From positions 42,609,142 to 42,673,141 of the forward strand of contig CM067373.1 of NCBI GenBank assembly GCA_034401795.1: a stretch of 64,000 bases of DNA, in the 5' to 3' direction. A model generated the notes under the pieces. It did not search any database, was not told where the DNA came from, and saw only the letters and a program-made list of their open reading frames with translations. Position numbers and translations under genes: made by a program. The stretch comes from Chaetoderma sp. LZ-2023a (taxonomy: Eukaryota; Mollusca; Caudofoveata; Chaetodermatida; Chaetodermatidae). How positions within the stretch are numbered: the stretch's first letter is position 1; every line of letters starts with the position of its first letter. Positions 34,536 through 48,390 of the stretch are shown here, one piece after another.

Positions 34536-37500
34536 CGGGTACTATACTACAGTGTTTGTCCAGTCTACTACATGATATGGTCGGGTACTATACTACAGTA
34601 TTTGTCCAGTCTACTACATGATATAGACGGGTACTATACTACAGTGTTTGCCCAGTCTACTACATGATATAGACGGGTACTATACTACAGTCTTTGTCCA
34701 GTCTACTACATGATATAGACGGGTACTATACTACAGTCTTTGTCAAGTCTACTACATGATATGGGCGGGTACTATACTACAGTGTTTGTCCAGTCTACTA
34801 CATGATATAGACGGGTACTATACTACAGTCTTTGCCCAGTCTACTACATGATATAGACGGGTACTATACTACAGTCTTTGTCCAGTCTACTACATGATAT
34901 GGGCGGGTACTATACTACAGTCTTTGTCCAGTCTACTACATGATATAGACGGGTACTATACTACAGTCTTTGCCCAGTCTACTACATGATATAGACGGGT
35001 ACTATACTACAGTCTTTGCCCAGTCTACTACATGATATAGACGGGTACTATACTACAGTCTTTGTCCAGTCTACTACATGATATAGACGGGTACTATACT
35101 ACAGTCTTTGTCCAGTCTACTACATGATATGGACGGGTACTATACTACAGTCTTTGTCCAGTCTACTACATGATATAGACGGGTACTATACTAGTGTCTT
35201 TGTCCAGTCTACTACATGATATAGACGGGTACTATACTACAGTCTTTGCCCAGTCTACTACATGATATGGACGGGTACTATACTACAGTCTTTGCCCAGT
35301 CTACTACATGATATAGACGGGTACTATACTACAGTCTTTGCCCAGTCTACTACATGATATAGACGGGTACTATACTACAGTGTTTGTCCAGTCTACTACA
35401 TGATATAGACGGGTACTATACTACAGTCTTTGTCCAGTCTACTACATGCTATAGACGGGTACTATACTACAGTCTTTGTCCAGTCTACTACATGATATAG
35501 ACGGATACTATACTACAGTCTTTGTCCAGTCTACTACATGATATAGACGGGTACTATACTACAGTCTTTGTCCAGTCTACTACATGATATAGACGGGTAC
35601 TATACTACAGTCTTTGCCCAGTCTACTACATGATATAGACGGGTACTATAGTACAGTCTTTGCCCAGTCTACTACATGATGTAGACGGGTACTATACTAC
35701 AGTCTTTGTCCAGTCTACTACATGATATAGACGGGTACTATACTACAGTCTTTGTCCAGTCTACTACATGATATAGACGGGTACTATACTACAGTCTTTG
35801 CCAAGTCTACTACATGATATAGACGGGTACTATACTACAGTCTTTGCCCAGTCTACTACATGATATGGACGGGTACTATACTACAGTCTTTGTCCAGTCT
35901 ACTACATGATATAGACGGGTACTATACTACAGTCTTTGTCCAGTCTACTACATGATATAGACGGGTACTATACTACAGTCTGTGCCCAGTCTACTACATG
36001 ATATAGACGGGTACTATAGTACAGTCTTTGCCCAGTCTACTACATGATATAGACGGGTACTATACTACAGTCTTTGTCCAGTCTACTACATGATATAGAC
36101 GGGTACTATACTACAGTCTTTGTCCAGTCTACTACATGATATAGACGGGTACTATACTACAGTCTTTGCCCAGTCTACTACATGATATAGACGGGTACTA
36201 TACTACAGTCTTTGCCCAGTCTACTACATGATATAGACGGGTACTATACTACAGTCTTTGCCCAGTCTACTACATGATATAGACGGGTACTATACTACAG
36301 TCTTTGTCCAGTCTACTACATGATATAGACGGGTACTATACTACAGTCTTTGTCCAGTCTACTACATGATATGGGTGGGTACTATACTACAGTCTTTGTC
36401 CAGTCTACTACATGATATAGACGGGTACTATACTACAGTCTTTGTCCAGTCTACTACATGATATGGGCGGGTACTATACTACAGTCTTTGCCCAGTCTAC
36501 TACATGATATAGACGGGTACTATACTACAGTCTTTGTCCAGTCTACTACATGATATGGGCGGGTACTATACTACAGTCTTTGTCCAGTCTACTACATGAT
36601 ATAGACGGGTACTATACTACAGTCTTTGTCCAGTCTACTACATGATATAGACGGGTACTATACTACAGTGTTTGTCCAGTCTACTACATGATATAGACGG
36701 GTACTATACTACAGTCTGTGTCCAGTCTACTACATGATATAGACGGGTACTATACTACAGTGTTTGTCCAGTCTACTACATGATATGGGCGGGTACTATA
36801 CTACAGTCTTTGTCCAGTCTACTACATGATATAGACGGGCACTATACTACAGTGTTTGTCCAGTCTACTACATGATATGGGCGGGTACTATACTACAGTC
36901 TTTGTCCAGTCTACTACATGATATAGACGGGTACTATACTACAGTCTTTGTCCAGTCTACTACATGATATAGACGGGTACTATACTACAGTCTTTGTCCA
37001 GTCTACTACATGATATGGGTGGGTACTATACTACAGTCTTTGTCCAGTCTACTACATGATATAGACGGGTACTATACTACAGTCTTTGTCCAGTCTACTA
37101 CATGATATGGGCCGGTACTATACTACAGTCTTTGTCCAGTCTACTACATGATATGGGCGGGTACTATACTACAGTCTTTGCCCAGTCTACTACATGATAT
37201 GGGCGGGTACTATACTACAGTCTTTGTCCAGTCTACTACATGATATGGGCGGGTACTATACTACAGTCTTTGTCCAGTCTACTACATGATATGGGCGGGT
37301 ACTATACTACAGTCTTTGCCCAGTCTACTACATGATATAGACGGGTACTATACTACAGTCTTTGTCCAGTCTACTACATGATATAGACGGGTACTAAACT
37401 ACAGTGTTTGCCCAGTCTACTACATGATATGGGCGGGTACTATACTACAGTCTTTGTCCAGTCTACTACATGATATAGACGGGTACTATACTACAGTCTT

Positions 37501-38600
37501 TGTCCAGTCTACTACATGATATGGGCGGGTACTATACTACAGTCTTTGTCCAGTCTACTACATGATATAGACGGGTACTATACTACAGTGTTTGTCCAGT
37601 CTACTACATGATATAGACGGGTACTATACTACAGTCTGTGTCCAGTCTACTACATGATATAGACGGGTACTATACTACAGTGTTTGTCCAGTCTACTACA
37701 TGATATGGGCGGGTACTATACTACAGTCTTTGTCCAGTCTACTACATGATATAGACGGGTACTATACTACAGTGTTTGTCCAGTCTACCACATGATATGG
37801 GCGGGTACTATACCACAGGCTTTGTCCAGTCTACTACATGATATAGACGGGTACTAAACTACAGTCTTTGTCCAGTCTACTACATGATATAGACGGGTAC
37901 TCTACTACAGTCTTTGTCCAGTCTACTACATGATATGGGCGGGTACTATACTACAGTCTTTGTCCAGTCTACTACATGATATGGGCGGGTACTATACTAC
38001 AGTCTGTGTCCAGTCTACTACATGATATGGGCGGGTACTATACTACAGTCTTTGTCCAGTCTACTACATGATATGGGCGGGTACTATACTACAGTCTTTG
38101 CCCAGTCTACTACATGATATAGACGGGTACTATACTACAGTCTTTGTCCAGTCTACTACATGATATAGACGGGTACTAAACTACAGTGTTTGTCCAGTCT
38201 ACTACATGATATGGGCGGGTACTATACTACAGTCTTTGTCCAGTCTACTACATGATATAGACGGGTACTATACTACAGTCTTTGTCCAGTCTACTACATG
38301 ATATAGACGGGTACTATACTACAGTCTTTGTCCAGTCTACTACATGATATAGACGGGTACTATACTACAGTCTTTGTCCAGTCTACTACATGATATAGAC
38401 GGGTACTAAACTACAGTGTTTGTCCAGTCTACTACATGATATAGACGGGTACTATACTACAGTCTTTGTCCAGTCTACTACATGATATAGACGGGTACTA
38501 TACTACAGTCTTTGTCCAGTCTACTACATGATACAGACGGGTACTATACTACAGTCTTTGTCCAGTCTACTACATGATATGGATGGGTACTATACTAGTG
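34536..38600. repeat. 46-bp satellite-like array, about 88 copies
   Basis: The largest array in the window. Unit blocks are GGGTACTATACTACAGTC, TTTGTCCAGTCTACTACAT and GATATAGAC. Two main unit types differ at ATAGAC versus ATGGGC. The ATAGAC type fills most of the left half, and ATGGGC units are common from about 36360. A 920-bp block (20 units) is repeated: the variant pattern at 36661 recurs at 37581. Neighbouring units differ at only a few sites. Confidence 0.97.
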
Positions 38601-38624
38601 TTTGACCACTCCAATACGTGGTGC

Positions 38625-39190
38625 CCATTAGCACAATATGTTTGCCCAGTGCATTGGCTAGTGATCGATATTACACCGACGTGTTTACCCAATATAATGG
38701 ATAATGTCTGGTATCACAAGCTGTTTGCCCATAATGTCTGGTAGCACAAGCTGTCTGCCCTGTGAAATGGGCAGTGACTGGCAGCACACGTTATTTACCC
38801 AGTGAGATGGGCAGGGGCTGGTATCACCAGTTATTTGCCCGGTGAGATGGGCAGTGACTGGTAGCACACGTTATTTGCCCAGTGAGAAGGGCAGTGACTG
38901 GTAGCATAGGTTATTTGCCCAGTGAGATGGGCAGTGATTGGTAGCACACGTTATTTGCCCGGTGAGATGGGCAGTGACTGGTAGCATTGGTTATTTGCCC
39001 AGTGAGATGGGCAGTGGCTGGTGTCAGACATTATTTTCCCAGTGAGATGGCCAGTGACTGCTAGTAAACATTATATGCCCAGTGAGATGGGCAGTGACTG
39101 ATATCAACCGTGTTTTGCCCAGTGAGATGGGCAGTGACTGGTAGAACACGTTATTTGCCCAGTGAGATGGGCAGTGACTGGTAGAATAAG
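38625..39190. repeat. 40-bp minisatellite, about 14 copies
   Basis: Unit blocks are GCAGTGACTGGTAGCACACG and TTATTTGCCCAGTGAGATGG. It shares TTTGCCCAGT with the preceding 46-bp array. The first units (38625-38760) are diverged or shortened. Confidence 0.95.
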
Positions 39191-39285
39191 ATGTTTGACA
39201 CAGAATTTGAATTAACATCTCGTGTTTAAAATTAACCTTTTAATTGTCAATCTGGCAAAACGGCCTATGAAGTGGTGTTGAGCAA

Positions 39286-39413
39286 CGGCCATTTGTAGAC
39301 CAAGGGTATCCAATTTTTGAAAATTTACCACTGGAATGACTGGCTCGGTTACTGAGCTAGTCATTCCAGTGGTAAATTTTTTTAAATGGGACCCTCTTGG
39401 CCATACGGGCACT
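39286..39413. repeat. Foldback hairpin, family B copy 1
   Basis: Arms of about 60 bp around ACTGGCTCGGTTACTGAG. The left arm has CATTTGTAGACCAAGGG and AATTTACCACTGGAATGAC. The right arm is its complement with a few mismatches. The same sequence forms the hairpin at 42790. Non-coding. Confidence 0.9.
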
Positions 39414-39419
39414 GGCGAG

Positions 39420-40505
39420 GCTGAATTTTCGATTTTTGTTGACCATTAATCCATGAATCGTCTGGCCCATGCACAAAAAACGGCATCTGTAGTGGCCATG
39501 AGAAATGTCCGTTTGCAGGAAATTTAAGTGCGAAAATTATAATTTTCTTGGAAACGATCTTGACCATTAGATGGTTAATTAATATGGTTAGCATTTTGAG
39601 CGCTTTGATGCACGAGGAGTTAATAAATACATACATGGATATGATCAGTGTTTTCAGATATGATTTCTAGTAGGTTAGTTTATCTTCAGGATTTCTCCCG
39701 GTCATGTCCATAGGAATCTATGGTCCTGTTAGGTTCCTGCTCGTAAAACAACAACAACTGCTGGGTTATCCTGGGCCATGGTCATTCCTCGAGAGCTATG
39801 GCATACATTCACATCAGTCCGTTGATGTCGAAATCTAGGTTGACTCTATTTTAGCACACTGCTGCTAGCTGAAAGTTGGTCAACATCTCAGGTCAGTGGT
39901 GAAGTCCCGTGTAAAGTTACGCGTACACGCACGTGTGTACACGGGGATACAGGGCATTCTTCATTGAGCCGCCTATAACCTAGATTTCTTTGTTTCAAAA
40001 CACGAAACTTTGAGACTGCGAAATACCGGAAGCTATACAGCAAACAGTGGAGACGTTCTTTATTCGCCGAATCGTTTAAGTTGTCCTGAAACAATTATTC
40101 TTTGTTTTAGAACATATACGTGTTTGCCGCAAGAATCTGGAAGTGATGTACGGACACATGTATACATTCCTAACACAATATCCAGGACTGTGTTCAGCAC
40201 ACCGGCGACACGAGGCTTTTGTATAATAGCATATTGTAGACGATAGGTTAAACTAACATGGTCCGTTAACCAGTCTGCTAATACGACGACAACGGCGGCG
40301 AAGACGACGACAACGACGACGATGTGTCCTCAAATTATCTCTAATTTCGGGATGATGGCATGCCGTAAATAGTCCTCAGCTATAGCAGTCCAGCCTTCCT
40401 GGTATGTGCCAGTTTCAGCGTCTTTATAAACACCCAGGTCATTATGAGACATACGGGCCTTTTTTATATACATATATTTTAAAACCAGTTGTGAAACATT
40501 TTACA
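39420..40505. other. Unassigned spacer
   Basis: Contains a short GAC/ACG trinucleotide stretch (40285-40326) and part of the family B flank (39455-39530). No gene was recognised. Confidence 0.4.
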
Positions 40506-40508
40506 GTG

Positions 40509-40509
40509 A

Positions 40510-40557
<48 letters not shown>

Positions 40558-40568
40558 CTATATATATA

Positions 40569-40648
<80 letters not shown>

Positions 40649-40649
40649 T
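40509..40649. repeat. (ACGC)n - TATATATA - (GCGT)n inverted microsatellite
   Basis: About 12 ACGC units, then ACTATATATATATGCG, then about 20 GCGT units. The two tetranucleotide runs are exact complements, so the block is a long potential cruciform of about 50-bp arms. Confidence 0.95.
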
Positions 40650-40679
40650 GAAATAATGGACTCCTCACAATTAAGCTGC

Positions 40680-41360
40680 ATGACCTCTGCTTAAGTTCAT
40701 CAGGTTTCAGTGGAAATGGGATTGTAATAGTAAAATGGATTTATGCTAATTAGCCACTTTCCAGACGTCGGATAGGCCTATAGCAATACAGGCTAAACCA
40801 CAGAAAACCCCTGGTTGCAAGTTGTCCTAGGTTTAACTATATTTTTACTGGCCTATTTGTGTAATTATAGAAAATTATACATGTGGTTGGTTTGTTTAGT
40901 TTATCTCAATTTTCCGCGATTATTTTTACTTAGAACTTTAGCATTCGTACCTTTATTTGCGATCGTAATGACAATTCTCCTACTTCTCCATATATTTACC
41001 ATATAATGTAAAGGTGTACTCGTTTGAGGACATACGGTAGAAATACAGACATGCCGTGCTCCGACCAGGCCGACCTCTGTATCGCACTGCATTATAAGGA
41101 CCTATACGGTTCCATTTAAAGGACATTTATTACTGTATTTATGTACAATTTTGTGGTAAGAGCAGTAGTTAGTGAATAGTTTGGTAGACCAAAATAGCTA
41201 TTATGTTGTCATGTTGGTTTGAAATTACCGAAAAATTATCCCCGAATTGATCAAATGTGTAGTAAAACGTGACAATATGGCAGACCCTTCGCCATTTGAC
41301 AGCATAAACTACGCTGCTCATGTTGTTATTTCCGCCGTTGTCGCCACTGTCATCGTCGCC
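40680..41360. other. Unassigned spacer
   Basis: No recognised feature. A 63-codon hydrophobic frame (40815-41006) has no supporting context. Confidence 0.4.
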
Positions 41361-41366
41361 GTCGTC

Positions 41367-41370
41367 GTCG

Positions 41371-41430
<60 letters not shown>
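41367..41430. repeat. (GTT)n microsatellite
   Basis: GTC run followed by about 20 GTT units. Confidence 0.95.
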
Positions 41431-41634
41431 TACAGATTCTTGCCGGTTTACCTTTCTTCAGACCCTATAGCAAAAATCGAGACTTGATATGTTTCAATCG
41501 GTCAGATCGGAGCGGTTGACGCTTGACAGCGGACATGCGTGGCAGACGGCTTGATAGTCTATGTATTCTGGTGATGCGATAAGTAGGGCCGCAAGTGGGT
41601 AAGCTAGCTAGCTAAATATAGCTAGTTACTGGTA

Positions 41635-41685
41635 GGTATGTATGTAGGTGGGTAGGTAGGTAGGTAGGTAGGTGCATGGATGAGT
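41635..41685. repeat. (GGTA)n microsatellite
   Basis: GGTAGGTA units with TATG at the start. Confidence 0.9.
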
Positions 41686-41689
41686 GGGT

Positions 41690-42785
41690 CTGTGGTTGTG
41701 CAGGTGGGTGAGTGGGTGCGTGTGTGGCTGGGTGGATGCCGTGTGGTTGGGTATCGCTATATGCACCAATTGTAATATCGATGCTCTAACGTGTATTCTA
41801 GTAGCCAGCATACATCTGGACACGGAGTGAGCAATGTCAATGTAATGTTCGTGGGAACCCTGCATTCCACGTGTTGATAATCTGTACAGTCGCTTTATGG
41901 TTGAGAAAACATGCGATAAATGTTATTATTGTTTCATGGTCACATTTCCGTGACAAATATTTGTAAGAATTTGAGAGATCCACGTTTATCATGATGTTGG
42001 AATGGTAATAGTATATAGTTAGGTAAACCTCGCCACTTCCTCTCGTGTAAGGCTGTTTTAACACGAATTTACTGTGACAGGAAAATGAGCATGTTGTCAC
42101 CAGCTGCATAAATAATAGTCCGGGTATTGCTACTTGCGTAGGTCCTATGTAAGACTCTTGTGGTGTTTGACTGCAGGCCAAAATTCCGTTGGAACCTGCA
42201 AGATATCATGTCTTTATGCTGGCGGACAGGGTGTGTGTGGGGAGGGGCTAGCGTAAACAGAGTTCTGGCGATTGTGAGTCAACTTGGCCAGCACGCACCC
42301 TCGTCCTTCTGTGTTGAAATGCCACATTTCTGAGATCACGCAGAGGACGGGGTTGAATGAATGCTAGTGTTCATTTTGAGGACAGTAACGGCGAAAGACG
42401 TTGCTCAGTTGCTGTTTAAGACAGCACTATGTTTCATCCACAAATCATCACCCGGTTTGCGCATGCTTAAGCGATGCTTGGCGCTTCCTGAATCTTAAGA
42501 CACATATTAAAACGTGATATAAATGTCCTCGGGATAAGCGCCATTGTTTTGCTTCAGTTTCGGCGGTAAAGACGCGTATATTTACCTATCAGGATATATA
42601 CTATACATATTTGTCGTTGAATGGGTAACATATGGCGCTGAGGTTGCACACTTGAGCTTGAAGTATGCTGTACTTGATATTACAATGCGGGTACAGTTTG
42701 ACCTTTAACATCACCGCGGGAGATATAGCAGGCCGCCATTTTGATTATGTGACCATGTAATCAAGAAAATACAAATTGTCTTATA
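41690..42785. other. Unassigned spacer
   Basis: No feature recognised. A few GTGGGT-type words at 41700-41750 only. Confidence 0.4.
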
Positions 42786-42789
42786 GAAA

Positions 42790-42920
42790 GTGCCCATTTG
42801 CAGACCAAGAGAAGACTATTTTTTGAAAATTTATCACTGGAATGACTGGCTCGGTTATCGAGCCAGTCATTCCAGTGATAAATTTTCTAAAATAGTCTTC
42901 TCTTGGTCTACAAATGGAGA
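42790..42920. repeat. Foldback hairpin, family B copy 2
   Basis: Near-perfect arms of about 60 bp. The left arm reads CCATTTGCAGACCAAGAG, then AGACTATTTTTTGAAAATTT and ATCACTGGAATGACTGGCTC. The right arm is its complement ending CAAATGG. The arms match 39286-39413 and partial copies near 6145-6175, 53555-53600 and 54900-54945. Confidence 0.95.
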
Positions 42921-42989
42921 TTTCTCAAGACGATTGCAGAAGCCAATCTTTGGCGGACCTGAGTATTATAAGGTGCGTTTATACATGTG

Positions 42990-43745
42990 AGACGTGGTTA
43001 CGTCTAATGACAGAATGAGGTTTGATTACATGAGATTTCTGCCATCAGAACTGGTATTTCGGATGTGGAACAGTGGGAACTAAGGAGTAGTTGGTGTCGC
43101 TGGTTAAGCTATGCAAGGACAGAGGTGTGTATTTTTATGGAGAACATAACAATGTTATTCTATCCAGACAGCTTGAAATGAATCCCTCTATTTAAGTTCC
43201 TTAATGCCTGCAAAATCAATCAGCGGCCTGCTTATGTTTATATGTAAATAGTCTATCATAGAACACAGTATACATGTATTATATATGTATTACTATTATC
43301 ATATCCTCTGCATAGTCGTATTGTATTGGGGGGTTTTGTGTATTTGTTTTGCAGTATCTTTATGCCTGGATTGAGCAATAACATACCGACTTATCCACTG
43401 TCTTGCGTCTTACATTTTCCAAGCATGTTCTTGATACGTATATTATTATATAGGGCATACAGCCTAAGTTCTCTATGTATATGCATGGTTCGGTAAATTT
43501 GTAACAGACACACATTTGATGATCTCACAAATCAACTCCAGAATGCATTACGCACTTTCGTTATCAACCGTAGATGCATATTAGGGGCTATGTGTAATAT
43601 TAAGAAGATAATTCTCCTGGAAGAGTACGGAACATGTGCACGCGAAGCGAAACAATAAACTAATCACACAACCAAGATTTAAATCTTTTTCCTGTAAATT
43701 TGTATTGTGGCTGGTGCACAAAGAATCGCCATATTGTATCATTTG
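42990..43745. other. Unassigned spacer
   Basis: AT-rich with no recognised feature. Confidence 0.4.
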
Positions 43746-43747
43746 TG

Positions 43748-44633
43748 AAATTATGAATGCTGTCGCCTGTTTGGGAAATGTACTATGGTTTTTAATGCTG
43801 CAGCCTGTTTGAGAAATGTACCATGGTTCTGAATGTTACAGCCTATTTGGGAAATGTACTGTGGTTCTGAATGCTGTCGCCTATTTGGGAAATGTACCAC
43901 GGTTCTGAATGTTCAGTGCTGCAGCATGTTTGGGAAATGTATCACGGTTCTCAATGCTGCAGCCTATTTGGGAAATGTACCACGGTTCTGAATGCTCTCC
44001 CCTATTTGGGAAATGTACCACGGTTCTGAATGCTCTCCCCTATTTGGGAACTGTACCATGGTTCTCAATGCTGCAGCATATTTAGGAAATGTACCATGTC
44101 TGAATGTTGTCGCCTATTTGGGAAATGTGCCACGGTTCTGAATGTTCAGTGCTGCCGCCTATTTGGGAAATGTACCACGGTTCTGAATGCTGTCGCCTAT
44201 TTGGTAAATGTACCACGGTTCTGAATGCTGTCGCCTATTTGGTAAATGTACCATGGTTCTGAATGCTGCAGCCTATTTGGTAAATGTACCATGGTTCTGA
44301 ATGCTGCCGCCTATTTGGTAAATGTACCATGGTTCTGAATGCTGTCGCCTATTTGGGAAATGTACCATGGTTCTGAATGCTGCAGCCTATTTGGGAAATG
44401 TACCACGGTTCTGAATGCTGTCGCCTATTTGGGAAATGTACCACGGTTCTGAATGCTGTCGCCTATTTGGGAAATGTACCACGGTTCTGAATGCTGCAGC
44501 CTGTTTGGTAAATGTACCATGGTTCTGAATGCTGCAGCCTGTTTGGGAAATGTACCATGGTTCTGAATGCTGTCGCCTATTTGGGAAATGTACCACGGTT
44601 CTGAATGCTATCGCCTATTTGGGAAATCTATTG
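43748..44633. repeat. 38-bp minisatellite, about 23 copies
   Basis: Unit blocks are AATGCTGTCGCCTATTTGGG and AAATGTACCACGGTTCTG. A few units carry an extra TTCAG-type insertion (about 43910 and 44145). Confidence 0.95.
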
Positions 44634-44918
44634 CTGTGAATGTGTTGCTAAATGGTGGTCTGGTCTTGTGTTCTCCGGCAGTAAATTATTTGTCGGCGAA
44701 GTAAGACATCGACCGTTGGGACGCATGCTGGTAAACTACGTCTGCGCGGTAAAGATTTATGAAGAATCTTCCAGGCAAGATGTTATCTTGTCCTTGAAAC
44801 TCTACTCCATGCCTAGCCCATCTTAGACAAATGAAGGCAAGCTTGTTGCACCTCCTTCCAACAGTAGGCATATGTTCACTAACACAATATATAAGCAAAT
44901 AAAGTATTCGGTCGTCAG

Positions 44919-45026
44919 CCAACTAATTCCCACAATTCCTTGCACTTACTACTGTTTAACGTTAACCGGAACCAGGTTCCGGTTAACGTTAAATAGGAAT
45001 AAGCGCAAGGAATTATGGGAAGTTGT
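44919..45026. repeat. Foldback hairpin, 52-bp arms
   Basis: Arms meet at CCGGAACCAGGTTCCGG. The outer arm has AATTCCCACAATTCCTTGC with its near complement GCAAGGAATTATGGGAAGTT. The match is about 90 percent by eye. No second copy was noticed in the window. Confidence 0.9.
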
Positions 45027-45196
45027 CTGAAGATTGAATCTACAACGTTTTATGTCGCTGTTGTCTTGTAGTGTGCGAAATTGAATGACACCGATACGTC
45101 GTGTAGGCAAACATCTAAGCCATTTTGCCACATCTTGTAGTCGGATAATACAAGCCCTAATAGCATTAGAAATATTCAGTGATAATAGAGACATCC

Positions 45197-45578
45197 GATT
45201 CTAGCTATGCCCCGCCCATTTCTATCTAAGCTCCGCCCACAGTTTACGTGAGTTGGGATCTACTTGAAACTTTGAAACCTAAATTATTATAATCTAAATT
45301 TCAAGGTCAGTATACAGGTAATCTGTTTAATATTTTGAAGCTAATTTGACTGGCGGCTGTTGTTCATGGCAGATACAACTCCAAATACAAATTAGTTTCA
45401 AAATATTCAACAGAATGTTTATTAAATTGTAAATTAATCAAAGCCCGTTCGTGACGGACGTTTCGATTTTCGCGACGGAGTTTTACGTCGTTTTGACTGT
45501 GACGTCAGCTAACATGTGACATAATTGATCATGCCGTCAGATACTTGAGTGGCATAACGTATCCATCCATAAGCTGAG
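45197..45578 (-). mobile_element. MITE-A copy, reverse orientation
   Basis: From TCTAGCTATGCCCCGCCCAT through the hairpin core (45322-45413; ATCTGTTTAATATTTTGAAG arm and TTTCAAAATATTCAACAG arm) to TGACGTCA-type sites and GAGTGGCATAACGTATCC. It lacks the AATGGACCTTTCC end. Confidence 0.8.
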
Positions 45579-45800
45579 AAAGTTGTCGGCTGATGATGAG
45601 AGTTGAACATGTGCTATTTAAGGTAAACAGTGGGAATGAAAGTCCGTCATTGATGTTTTATTTTAAGAAAGCACCACCTTTAAAAATGTATGTAGTTTTT
45701 TTCTTCCTTCATGAAATTAGCGTGTCATAATAATCCATGATCAGGGCTGGGTAATCATGCACGTGCGGATAGGTCACTGGGGGTCAACAGCACGCGCTTA

Positions 45801-46847
<1,047 letters not shown>

Positions 46848-47575
46848 TTGTCAGTAGCACGCACATATATGAGCAAACTGTCAGAGATATGGAAGAACAA
46901 TGGCGTGTCATGCCCAATTATGATTCGGCTGCTAAGTTCTCTGTTATTCTCCGTTACACTGCATGGCTCTGAATCACCGCTTCTATCTGTAGCAGATTGC
47001 AGTTATATGGAAGAGCTCCTTTACCGAACAAGCCATCCGTGCACCAAGTGAAAATATCTGGGTTGTGCCTGGAGAAAAAAGGAGCGGAACCAAGTCTCCT
47101 GCATGTTGTAAGATTATCTAAACAGTGAATGTGATGCGGTAAGAGAATGAAGGAATACAGTTTACCCGTGTGTGTATCGATCGATTACTGTACTCTGTGT
47201 GCCTGTCTGTCTGCCCGGAGCATGGTCCGGAGCTGCACCGGTATCTAAAAAACTGTTCATCCGATTTGGCTCAAATCTTTAGTAAAACGAAGGAACTTGT
47301 CGTGCAAAAGGATTTCCAGATGCTGGATTAGCTGTGATCCGGATAAAAGAATTCTGGGTCTATGGATATATATCGGAAACTGTTTGTCTGATTTGGCTAA
47401 AATTAGAGACACATTAGGATGAGGGGACATCATTGCATAACTCTGTTAAGCATGCTGCGAGGTGACCTCAAGAAAGCAGGACTCCTTACACTCAAATCAA
47501 GAATGGAGCTGAGGAAGCTAAAGATTTTGGCTGAGGGGAAGACACAGTGGGCAAAAGCGAAGAAGGACTGATTGC
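46848..47575 (+). pseudogene. LINE C-terminal fragment(s)
   Basis: The first part, 46848-47051, reads TYMSKLSEIWKNNG...IRLLSSLLFSVTLHGSESPL. This is the late RT-to-C-terminal region of a LINE ORF2, where SKLxKIW...KIRLLxSLxxSxxLYGCES is the common pattern. The expected Tyr-Gly-Cys is changed to His-Gly-Ser. A second part at about 47450-47570 (DLKKAGL...LAEGKTQWAKAKKD and a TGA) resembles the Lys-rich end of such ORFs. That second part is less sure. Catalytic blocks are absent. Confidence 0.65.
47225..47410. repeat. Short direct repeat with CTGTTCATCCGATTTGGCT
   Basis: AAAACTGTTCATCCGATTTG at about 47251 and AAACTGTTTGTCTGATTTGG at about 47380. These words resemble the ACCACTGGGCCGATTTCAA blocks at 60.5-62.5 kb. 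Possible remote relative of that repeat. Confidence 0.35.
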
Positions 47576-48250
47576 AGCTGTAATATGTTTCTACTACAAC
47601 AACCACAGAATACAGTAATCATACATCCATACATACACTAGGATTCCTCAACTGTGGGCGGGATCTGAAAAAATTCGGGGGAAAACCCCCGGAAAATTTG
47701 AAAACATTTTTACAATGTGACAAAAATGGGAGGTCGAGGATCTGCAATCTCTGATATTGGTCTTGTTGTTCCTGCAACAGCTCCCGGAGTAGATACGCCC
47801 CAATGTCCAAGTGGCAATGATTAATTGGAATTCTTGAGATATGGTTATCTCCTAGCATCGGCAGCAACACGACATGCATGTGTGCACATACATACGCATG
47901 CACTCTGGATACAGTTATGACACGCATTGCTTACACTGATACAGTAACACTTGATAGCATCTCTATATGCATTAAATTACAGCCATTCATTATCACTGAG
48001 CGTGACATTTTTATGACTGATGCACTGAGAAAAGAAACAGAGATCATCAGTTTATAATGACATCTCTCATTTACTCTATCAGTATTTCTTATACATTCTC
48101 CCACCTTCCTACCCATACATCGCTCATTCCAGCACGCTTTCTACCCTTCCTTCTAACCGCAACATTTTCACTTTCACCCACTTCTTCCATCACTTCTTAT
48201 CATCTCCAAATCTCCCACCCCTTTCTCTCCATCCATCTCTCCTCAACACC
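47576..48250. other. Unassigned spacer
   Basis: No recognised feature. Confidence 0.4.
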
Positions 48251-48254
48251 CTCC

Positions 48255-48256
48255 CT

Positions 48257-48301
<45 letters not shown>

Positions 48302-48357
48302 AACAACAACAAAAAGCAGGAGCAACAACAACAACAACAACAACGAAGAAAAAAACC

Positions 48358-48388
<31 letters not shown>

Positions 48389-48390
48389 AA
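48255..48390. repeat. (CT)n-(CAA)n compound microsatellite
   Basis: C run, about 18 CT units, then CAA/ACA triplets with AAAAAGCAGG interruptions. Confidence 0.95.

Noticed and set aside
43748..44633. Coding origin for the 38-bp array, as at 3.8 kb
   Set aside because: The flanks show no TE or gene frame, and the unit translates to nothing I recognise.
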